From assembly GCA_944324205.1 (NCBI GenBank), contig CALUVK010000101.1, positions 1 through 6,204 of the forward strand: a stretch of DNA of 6,204 nucleotides, read 5' to 3'. The stretch comes from Candidatus Gastranaerophilales bacterium. Its GTDB lineage: Bacteria; Cyanobacteriota; Vampirovibrionia; Gastranaerophilales; Gastranaerophilaceae. Under the pieces are notes generated by a model. The model made no database searches. It saw only the letters and a program-made list of their open reading frames with translations, and was not told the DNA's origin. The translations under genes and the position numbers were made by a program. Below are positions 1 through 5,133 of this stretch, piece after piece (position 1 is the first letter of the stretch; every line of letters starts with the position of its first letter).

Positions 1-543
1 AAGAATTTTACAGAAAAAGGTGTTGCATTAGGTTTGAAAGACCAGTTCAAACACAGTCTTAAAGGCCAGGGCGGAGTAGGCGGAGCTTTGATGTTTGGCT
101 TAGAATATATATTTGACTGGGGCAAGATAAAATCAGCATTCTCAAAAGACAGTTCTACCGGCTGGACTCAGGTTGGCCAGACAACTGCAAAAGGTCTTGG
201 TTCATTAATCGGATGGACGGCAGGTGAAGCTGTCGGTTCTTGGGCCGGCGCTAAATTAGGAGCGGCTTTAGGTACTGCTGTAGCTCCTGGTGTCGGAACA
301 GCAATCGGCGCTATCGCAGGGCTAGTTTGCGGTTCAATCGGCTGTGCTCTTGCAGGCAAGTTAACACGAAAAATCGTAGGTGAAGATGTCGGAGCTAAAG
401 CAGAAGTAGAAAATATGAAAAAGACTCCGGAAGGGCAAGCTCAATTACTTCAATTAACCGCACAACAAGCAATGTCAGACAAGAAACTTGATCCGAAAGT
501 AGCTCTTGCTCTTCAAAATATTGCAGGTCAATTTTCTGCATAA
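1..543 (+). CDS. Glycine-zipper membrane-associated protein of unknown function (5' end outside window)
   Basis: The reading frame is open from base 1 (first residues KNFTEKGVALGLKDQ) to a tandem TAATAA stop, so this is the last 180 residues of a longer gene. A TTG at 34 could be read as a start, but it lacks a convincing ribosome binding site and the frame runs through it. I do not recognise the protein. After a polar N-terminal part (residues 1-60 of the visible fragment) comes a Gly/Ala-rich, mostly hydrophobic stretch (about 63-120) in which glycine recurs every fourth residue: 67, 71, 75, 79, 83, 87, 91, then Ala95, then Gly 99, 103, 107, 111. This is a glycine zipper, which in known families packs helices in membranes. 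Cys110 and Cys115 lie inside it. A basic turn (KLTRK) and a polar, Gln-rich helical tail follow (about 130-180). Candidates include a membrane-inserting effector or bacteriocin-like protein, an envelope protein, or the C-terminus of a large secreted protein. None can be chosen from this fragment. The gene is convergent with the flagellin gene. Confidence 0.75.
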   Translation, partial: KNFTEKGVALGLKDQFKHSLKGQGGVGGALMFGLEYIFDWGKIKSAFSKDSSTGWTQVGQTTAKGLGSLIGWTAGEAVGSWAGAKLGAALGTAVAPGVGTAIGAIAGLVCGSIGCALAGKLTRKIVGEDVGAKAEVENMKKTPEGQAQLLQLTAQQAMSDKKLDPKVALALQNIAGQFSA

Positions 544-560
544 TAAACAACATCAAAACC

Positions 561-590
561 ACAATAAAAAGAGCTTGATTAATCAAGCTC
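561..590 (-). terminator. Rho-independent terminator of the flagellin gene
   Basis: Bases 571-590 are a perfect 20-bp palindrome that can fold as an 8-bp stem (GAGCTTGA/TCAAGCTC) with a TTAA loop. Read on the minus strand, the stem is followed at once by TTTTTATTGT, a typical U-tract. It lies 41 bases past the flagellin stop codon. Read on the + strand, the stem is followed by ATATATAAG with no T-run, so it is at best a weak terminator for the convergent glycine-zipper gene, although the hairpin sits between both 3' ends. Confidence 0.85.
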
Positions 591-631
591 ATATATAAGT
601 ACATATCCCAATCAACAACAAATTAAAATTT

Positions 632-1528
632 TTATACTAAACTTAACGCAATACTTGGCGTTTGATTAGCTGTTGCAAGCAAGGTTGCTGCAGCTTGCTG
701 CAAAATTTGTGCTTGTATATAACTAGAAGACTCTTCTGCAACATCAGCATCTCTAATCGTAGATAAAGAAGAAGTAATATTCTCAGTCTGAACGTCTATT
801 GTTTCCATTGCAGAATCAATCCTATTCTGCGCAGCACCAAGAGTTGTAGCTCTTGAAGATATTTCATTAATTACCATATCTATTTTATTTAACATAGCCG
901 ATTGATTACCAACTATTGTTTCTGTATCACTATCATAGCCAGAGCAAAGTTCTGCTAAATCATCAATACTTACAGCGGCTGCAGAATCTCCATATGTTGT
1001 GAATAGATTTACAGCATGAGCATCTTCAAATAATTTGGCATCAAGTTCTATTTGGCTTGAATCTGCTGCATATAAACCAACTTGTAATGTTATTGCACCA
1101 CCAACTGTATCATTCATCAAGTATATACCGTTAAATTCACAATTATCAGCAATTCGGTCAATTTCTTCAAATCTTGCAGTAATTTCTGATTTAATTGCTT
1201 TTAATGAATCCGAGCCATATGTTCCATTAGCGGCTTGTTCTGTCAAGTCTCTAATTCTTTGTAAGTGGGATGTTATTAGAGAATATGTATCTTCTAGTGT
1301 TGTCAACATATCGGCTCCAGTTGCAGCATTATCTGCAGCGACATCTAAAGAACCCAATTGAGTACTCCAATTCGTAGCAATTGAATAACCGGCAGCATTA
1401 TCTGCAGCATGGTTTATTTTATACCCAGTAGTCATTCTTTCGATTGATTGATTGAGTAATGTAGTCGCACTATTTAAGTTTCTTTGAACTATTAATGATG
1501 ATAAATTCGTATTAATTGTAAGAGCCAT
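632..1528 (-). CDS. fliC: Flagellin, compact (filament subunit)
   Basis: This encodes the structural subunit of the flagellar filament, exported through the flagellar type III apparatus and polymerised outside the cell. It has 298 residues and both conserved ends. The N-terminal D0/D1 (about 1-145) begins with the classic INTN (5-8) and has QRNLN (15-19), SIERMTTGYKIN (28-39) and AADNAAG (41-47, usually AADDAAG). LQRIRDLTEQAANGTYG (89-105) is the D1 spoke helix that TLR5 recognises in Salmonella flagellin. The C-terminal D1/D0 (about 206-298) has LGAAQNRID (230-238), IRDADVAEES (258-267) and AQILQQA (273-279), and ends IALSLV. The middle part (about 146-205) is short, so D2/D3 are essentially absent. 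Cys130 and Cys195 are unusual for a flagellin. The start is fixed by the canonical N-terminus; a Shine-Dalgarno-like AAAGG (1540-1536) lies 7 bases upstream. The gene stands alone, with its own terminator and a divergent neighbour. Other flagellin paralogs may exist elsewhere in the genome. Confidence 0.96.
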   Translation of the reverse strand: MALTINTNLSSLIVQRNLNSATTLLNQSIERMTTGYKINHAADNAAGYSIATNWSTQLGSLDVAADNAATGADMLTTLEDTYSLITSHLQRIRDLTEQAANGTYGSDSLKAIKSEITARFEEIDRIADNCEFNGIYLMNDTVGGAITLQVGLYAADSSQIELDAKLFEDAHAVNLFTTYGDSAAAVSIDDLAELCSGYDSDTETIVGNQSAMLNKIDMVINEISSRATTLGAAQNRIDSAMETIDVQTENITSSLSTIRDADVAEESSSYIQAQILQQAAATLLATANQTPSIALSLV

Positions 1529-1596
1529 TCCCTAACCTTTCCGACTCTGTGCATAATTTGCACGATAACTATTTTGTATAATCCCTAATCTAAGGG
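1529..1596 (-). promoter_or_regulatory. Flagellin mRNA leader with hairpin and GGA motifs
   Basis: Read on the minus strand, the bases before the flagellin ATG hold a 5-bp inverted repeat GTGCA-AATTA-TGCAC (1563-1549), 8 bases upstream of the Shine-Dalgarno-like AAAGG (1540-1536). GGA triplets occur at 1584-1582, 1542-1540 and 1531-1529; the last two flank the ribosome binding site. Such GGA motifs around a flagellin start are the type of site CsrA binds in Bacillus and related bacteria, where FliW relieves the repression. Whether this organism has CsrA/FliW is not visible. A weak CCCT/AGGG repeat (1583-1596) lies further upstream. Confidence 0.4.
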
Positions 1597-1616
1597 TAAA
1601 TAAAAAATCTCTCGTT

Positions 1617-1654
1617 TATATATTTCTCACATACCCTTGTATACAAACATTATA
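1617..1654 (-). promoter_or_regulatory. Candidate flagellin promoter (minus strand)
   Basis: On the minus strand a TTGTAT (1646-1641) is followed after 18 bases by TATATA (1622-1617), a fair match to a housekeeping -35/-10 pair, which would give a leader of about 80 bases. A perfect TATAAT (1654-1649) lies just upstream but has no acceptable -35. I looked for the sigma-28 flagellar pattern (TAAA, about 15 bases, CGATAA) and did not find it on this strand. The choice between these elements is unresolved. Confidence 0.35.
1637..1646. repeat. Perfect 10-bp palindrome TTGTATACAA
   Basis: TTGTATACAA reads the same on both strands and overlaps the candidate -35 element of the flagellin promoter. 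With the adjoining ACAAACAT it forms a half-site resembling the one at 1681-1691, so it may belong to a set of regulator sites in this intergenic region. In DNA this AT-rich a 10-bp palindrome can also occur by chance. Confidence 0.35.
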
Positions 1655-1680
1655 GAATAACTCTATAAAAAATACAGCAT

Positions 1681-1711
1681 GTACAAACAATATTTTTACA
1701 ATTGTTTACAC
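1681..1711. promoter_or_regulatory. Operator-like imperfect inverted repeat
   Basis: GTACAAACAAT (1681-1691) and ATTGTTTACAC (1701-1711) are inverted copies matching at 9 of 11 positions, with 7 contiguous matching bases (AAACAAT/ATTGTTT) and a 9-bp spacer. The right arm covers the candidate -35 box of the kinase-operon promoter (1705-1710), a position where a bound dimer would block RNA polymerase. A third copy of TACAAACA occurs at 1642-1649, exactly 40 bp from the one at 1682-1689. I cannot assign a regulator. Confidence 0.4.
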
Positions 1712-1732
1712 TTTAACCTTTTGTATTAAAAT
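1705..1732 (+). promoter_or_regulatory. Candidate promoter of the kinase-nuclease-GT83-waaA operon
   Basis: TTTACA (1705-1710) and TAAAAT (1727-1732) each match the housekeeping consensus at 5 of 6 positions, with a 16-base spacer. Transcription would start near 1739, giving a leader of about 16 bases that just includes the ribosome binding site AGGAG (1743-1747), which sits 7 bases before the ATG. This is the only good promoter-like pair I see upstream of the four co-oriented genes. The region is very AT-rich, so chance matches are easy. Confidence 0.5.
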
Positions 1733-1754
1733 AATAATATATAGGAGAACAAAT

Positions 1755-2798
1755 ATGACTAAGATTCTAACGATAGGAAGTGCCACGATGGATGTGTTTG
1801 TAGAATGTGATGAAGCTAATATTGTTTCAGTATGTTCAAAAACGAAAAATTCAGATTTTATGAGTTATCCCTATGGTTCTAAAATTGATATATCAACCTT
1901 CTCATCTAATGTCGGAGGAGGTGGTATAAATACTGCCTGTAATTTTGCAAATTTAGGATTTGATACTTCTGCAATATTTAAAATAGGTAAAGATGTTTAT
2001 TCTGATGGTATTTTAGCCTCTTTTAAAGATAAAAAAGTAAAACTTAACAATATAATACAAAGAGAAGATACTTCTACAGGATTTTCTATTATACTGGTTA
2101 GTTTTCAAGGAGATAGGACCGTTTTAGCACATAGAGGTGCTAACGCACAAATAAGAGAAGATGAAATCAATTATGAGGCGATAAAAGAAGCTGATTTCAT
2201 GTATGTTGCACCTTTAAATGGTGAATCAAACAAAGTTTTGGAACCAATTGTTGCTTATGCACACAAGCATGGTACCAGGATTTGTTTTAATGCCGGCACT
2301 ACGAGTTTAAGACGAGGCTTTGAGCATATAAAAACTATTCTTAAATCTGCACATATAGTTGTAATGAATAAAGAAGAAGCTTCTATGGCAACTGGTATTA
2401 TTGTAAGACCAGATAGTAAAACTGAAAAATTCTCACATGAACTTATTCATACTGACATAAAGAAAATGCTTACAACATTAAAAGTAATGGATTATCAAGT
2501 TATTGTAATTACAGACGGTGGAAGAGGCGCTTATGCGTATGACGGACAAAAATTTTACTTTTGTCCGACATTCCCGGCACCTGTTGTATCAACCTTGGGA
2601 GCTGGAGATGCTTTTGCATCAACATTTTGCGGAGCATTAGAAAGAACAAAATTAAATGTAGGACTCTCATTAATGTATGCATCAGTAAACTCTTCTTGCG
2701 TTGTTTCAGAATTCGGAGCAACAGAAGGTTTGGCTACTTTTGAAGAAATTGAAGAAAAACTTAAAAACAATCCGGATTTCACTTATTTAGAAGGATAA
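1755..2798 (+). CDS. PfkB-family (ribokinase-like) carbohydrate or nucleoside kinase
   Basis: The protein has 347 residues, slightly longer than ribokinase (about 310). The family transfers the ATP gamma-phosphate to a hydroxyl of a sugar or nucleoside in the cytoplasm. The N-terminal strand is ILTIGSATMDVF (4-15). The first signature is a Gly-rich substrate-binding segment NVGGGGINTACNFANLG (52-68), preceded by GSKID (41-45). The NKEEA motif is at 205-209 and the nucleotide-binding ITDGGRGAY at 252-260. The second signature, STLGAGDAFAS (279-289), holds the anion hole and the catalytic base Asp285. The C-terminal SEFGATEG segment is at 318-325. Where ribokinase has DTxxAGD, this protein has Ser279 in place of the first Asp. 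Ser occurs there in phosphofructokinase-type members, so the substrate cannot be called; ribokinase-, adenosine kinase- and fructokinase-like roles all remain open. The start is supported by AGGAG 7 bases upstream. It is the first gene of the probable operon, with 27 bp to the next. Confidence 0.9.
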   Translation: MTKILTIGSATMDVFVECDEANIVSVCSKTKNSDFMSYPYGSKIDISTFSSNVGGGGINTACNFANLGFDTSAIFKIGKDVYSDGILASFKDKKVKLNNIIQREDTSTGFSIILVSFQGDRTVLAHRGANAQIREDEINYEAIKEADFMYVAPLNGESNKVLEPIVAYAHKHGTRICFNAGTTSLRRGFEHIKTILKSAHIVVMNKEEASMATGIIVRPDSKTEKFSHELIHTDIKKMLTTLKVMDYQVIVITDGGRGAYAYDGQKFYFCPTFPAPVVSTLGAGDAFASTFCGALERTKLNVGLSLMYASVNSSCVVSEFGATEGLATFEEIEEKLKNNPDFTYLEG

Positions 2799-2825
2799 TA
2801 AAGTTATTAAAATTTAAGGAGCAAA

Positions 2826-3449
2826 ATGTTTAAAACATTTTCACCAAACATGCTTAAAACATACGAACTTTGCCCAAAAAAGTTCTACTTAAAGTATGTT
2901 AAAAATATTCAAATGCCGGTAAATGATGAAATATTTGAATTTGGTAAAAACATTCATGCTCTCGCCTCTTATTATCTTAGAAGTGAAAACTTGGAAAAAT
3001 TTGAGAGTTCTCTATCTGAAAAAGAAATGATAGTATGGGAATATTTAAAAAAAACAAAATATTTTGGGTATAAGGTCGTAAATACTGAATACAATCTTTC
3101 CGTAAAAATTGGTGATTACTTTTTTGGAGGTAGACTTGACGCTCTTGTTAAAGATGATGAAACATACTATATTCTTGATTATAAAACAGGTTCTGCCCCT
3201 AAAAATCCAAAATACGACTATCAGACAATTATATATTTTCTTGCAGTAAAAGAGTTTTTTCATACAAATAATATAATATTTGTTTATATAGATTTAAAAA
3301 ATAAAGATGAAGTAAAAATCGTATTTACGCCGGATTTAGAAAAAGAATACAGAAATAAACTAGAAAATATTTCATACGATATAAATAATAGTGAAGAACC
3401 GCAAAAGAAAACTAATTGTAACTGCGAATATTCATTGATTTGTTTTTAA
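2826..3449 (+). CDS. Stand-alone PD-(D/E)XK nuclease, Cas4/AddB-RecB C-terminal type, with probable Fe-S cysteines
   Basis: This 207-residue protein matches the PD-(D/E)XK exonuclease fold (PDDEXK_1) found in Cas4 and at the C-termini of AddB and RecB. Visible in order are the N-terminal TYELCPKKFYLKYV with Cys16, FGKNIHAL with the metal-binding His44, GGRLDALV with Asp105, LDYKTG with Asp118 and Lys120, and the DYQTIIYF helix with Gln133 and Tyr137. The C-terminal cluster CxCx5C is Cys198, Cys200 and Cys206. All catalytic positions are present, so it should be an active metal-dependent DNA nuclease. One N-terminal plus three C-terminal cysteines is the arrangement that binds a 4Fe-4S cluster in Cas4 and AddB, although the CxC spacing is tighter than the usual CxxC. 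No helicase, cas gene or CRISPR is nearby, so it is an orphan and its role, perhaps DNA repair, is unknown. AAGGAG (2816-2821) lies 4 bases before the ATG. The gene is very AT-rich: bases 3001-3060 contain 14 G/C of 60. Confidence 0.85.
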   Translation: MFKTFSPNMLKTYELCPKKFYLKYVKNIQMPVNDEIFEFGKNIHALASYYLRSENLEKFESSLSEKEMIVWEYLKKTKYFGYKVVNTEYNLSVKIGDYFFGGRLDALVKDDETYYILDYKTGSAPKNPKYDYQTIIYFLAVKEFFHTNNIIFVYIDLKNKDEVKIVFTPDLEKEYRNKLENISYDINNSEEPQKKTNCNCEYSLICF

Positions 3450-3465
3450 GTTTCATGATAAACTT
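3448..3465 (+). repeat. Small inverted repeat over the nuclease stop codon
   Basis: AAGTTT (3448-3453) and AAACTT (3460-3465) flank a CATGAT loop, beginning within the TAA stop of the nuclease gene. The stem has only 6 mostly A-T pairs and is not followed by a T-run, so it is not a terminator. At most it is a weak mRNA hairpin ahead of the GT83 ribosome binding site (GAGG, 3479-3482). Confidence 0.25.
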
Positions 3466-3489
3466 AGATGAAGGTGACGAGGTATATTT

Positions 3490-5133
3490 ATGATAAAGAT
3501 TAGAGAGTTTGTTTTTAAGCATCCGGAATTGTTTACAATTCTCGGTTTAGGTATATTATTTTATTTTATATTTTTTCATAACATCTGGACATATGCTTTA
3601 ATGGACGTTGACGAATCAAGATATGTCTCAATGGCTAAAGATATGTTCAATACAAAGAATTTTTTGACTCTGTATCTTAATAATGAATATTTCTTCGAAA
3701 AACCGCCGCTGTATTTCTGGGGCGAATGCCTATCGTTTGCAGTTTTCGGTAAGATTAATGAATTTACTGCGAGATTTCCGGTTGCTTTGTACGGTACTTT
3801 AGGCTGTTTTATGACCTATTTTATCGGGAAAAAAATTGTATCAAGAACATATGGAGTCGTCGCCGCCTTGATGCTTGCGACATCTCTTGAATTTTTAATA
3901 CTTTCAAAATTTGCAATACTTGATATAGTTGTATCAACCTGCATTTTATTTTCTCTTGGATTTGGAGTTCTTACGTATTTCTGTAAAGAACAGAATAAAA
4001 AATACTTCTGGTGGCTGTTTTACATATTTTCAGGCCTTGCAGTTATGGCAAAAGGCATACCGGGATTTATTGTGCCTTTTGGCTCAATGTTTTTTATTGC
4101 TATAGTTTCAAAGCGTTTTAAAGAAATTTTTAAACCTCAATACTTTATTGTGGGTTTTATCTTATTCTTCCTGATAACGCTTCCATGGCATTTAATTATG
4201 CTGAAACTGCATGATCCGTTATTTTTTAATGAATATATAATGAAACATCACATTGCAAGATTTTTAGGTTCAAAAATCATTAATCGTGATCAACCCTTCT
4301 GGTTTTATTTTGTAACAATTCTCTGGGGATTTTTCCCGTGGATAGTTTCAACGCTTGCAGTATTAATAAGAAAAATTATAAAAAAAGATTTCGAGTTCAA
4401 AGAGCTTAATAATACGAGAAAATTCTTACTCTATAACGGTATTATAGCTGTATTCACGTTATTATTTTTTACTGCATCTGAGACAAAACTCATAACATAT
4501 ATTCTTCCGATTTATCCGCCGCTTGCTTTTCTCGGCGCTTATATATGGACTAATTATATTGAAAGGGGAGAGTATAGCAGAATAATTAATAAAACGGTTT
4601 ATGTTGTAGGTATTATATTTATTCTGGCTTCGATAATTGCATGTTTCTGCCGTTATTACATTCCGGCTCAACTGTATAATGACATTTTGAGCGCAAAATG
4701 GCTTTGTATTATAGGAGCTTTTGTTTTTGGTGCGGCATCAATATATTTTGCTAAAAAAGAACGTTATATTGGTGTATTTTTTACTTATGTAATATTTATC
4801 GCCGTTATGTCGGCTTTTATAACAGAAAAATTCTTCGAGATTGACTATAAATTCGGGCAGGACGATTTATTAAGGTTTGCGCAGTATGCAAAAGAAAATG
4901 ACAAAACACTTACCTGCTATAAATTTACTCATAAATACTCATTAATATTTTATGGCGGAAAACCTGTTGAATATGGTGCGGAGTATGGGATAAACGAACT
5001 TAATTCAGCTTTAAACAAAGATAATAACCTTGTAATAATAAGGTATATTGATATTGATGACGGGGTTAAATCATTAAAATACAATGTTATTGATAAAGGC
5101 CGGAAGTATATGCTGGTTGAGAGGTCTGAATGA
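3490..5133 (+). CDS. ArnT-like GT83 (PMT_2 family) membrane glycosyltransferase
   Basis: The protein has 547 residues, close to ArnT (about 550). ArnT-type enzymes are GT-C-fold integral membrane transferases that move a sugar from undecaprenyl phosphate to lipid A on the periplasmic face. The first helix (about 13-33) is followed by the periplasmic loop with the conserved acidic motif DVDESRYVSMA (39-49), in which Asp41 is the likely key residue by family alignment. EKPPLYFW (70-77) comes next, then ARFPVAL (94-100), KGIPGF (188-193) and SETKLITYILPIYPPLA (330-346), the ArnT-like 'sKlxtYiLPxxP' segment. I count roughly 12-13 hydrophobic segments up to about residue 445, followed by a soluble C-terminal domain (about 450-547). 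GAGG-like GAGG (3479-3482) lies 7 bases before the ATG. The stop overlaps the waaA start (ATGA). No arn biosynthetic genes are in the window, so the donor may be L-Ara4N, a hexosamine or another sugar. Protein O-mannosyltransfer is less likely given the coupling to waaA. Confidence 0.9.
   Translation: MIKIREFVFKHPELFTILGLGILFYFIFFHNIWTYALMDVDESRYVSMAKDMFNTKNFLTLYLNNEYFFEKPPLYFWGECLSFAVFGKINEFTARFPVALYGTLGCFMTYFIGKKIVSRTYGVVAALMLATSLEFLILSKFAILDIVVSTCILFSLGFGVLTYFCKEQNKKYFWWLFYIFSGLAVMAKGIPGFIVPFGSMFFIAIVSKRFKEIFKPQYFIVGFILFFLITLPWHLIMLKLHDPLFFNEYIMKHHIARFLGSKIINRDQPFWFYFVTILWGFFPWIVSTLAVLIRKIIKKDFEFKELNNTRKFLLYNGIIAVFTLLFFTASETKLITYILPIYPPLAFLGAYIWTNYIERGEYSRIINKTVYVVGIIFILASIIACFCRYYIPAQLYNDILSAKWLCIIGAFVFGAASIYFAKKERYIGVFFTYVIFIAVMSAFITEKFFEIDYKFGQDDLLRFAQYAKENDKTLTCYKFTHKYSLIFYGGKPVEYGAEYGINELNSALNKDNNLVIIRYIDIDDGVKSLKYNVIDKGRKYMLVERSE

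Noticed and set aside
168..359. Minus-strand open frame of 63 codons inside the glycine-zipper gene
   Set aside because: It is Pro/Ala-rich, as expected for the reverse complement of Gly/Ala codons, has no ribosome binding site, and the + frame is the coherent one.
395..604. Minus-strand open frame of 69 codons downstream of the flagellin gene
   Set aside because: It starts beside the flagellin terminator hairpin, overlaps the glycine-zipper gene antisense and shows no recognisable domain.
1035..1361. + strand open frame of 108 codons antisense to flagellin
   Set aside because: The flagellin on the other strand is unmistakable; this frame has no family resemblance and no good start context.
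1558..1582. + strand TTGCAC...TATAAT promoter-like pair
   Set aside because: The two boxes are good, but the spacer is 13 bases, too short for a housekeeping promoter, and it lies about 170 bases from the kinase start behind a better candidate.
1529..1754. Sigma-28 flagellar promoter for the flagellin gene
   Set aside because: No TAAA-N15-CGATAA-like pair was found on the minus strand. A CGATAA is present at 1563-1568 but on the + strand, with no suitable -35.
2509..2782. Three short open frames over the end of the kinase gene
   Set aside because: They are shadows of the conserved GAGD region of the PfkB kinase in other frames, with no ribosome binding sites.
2826..3449. Cas4 of a CRISPR-Cas system
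   Set aside because: The protein shares the Cas4-type fold and cysteines, but no cas gene or repeat-spacer array exists in the window, so a CRISPR role is not supported.
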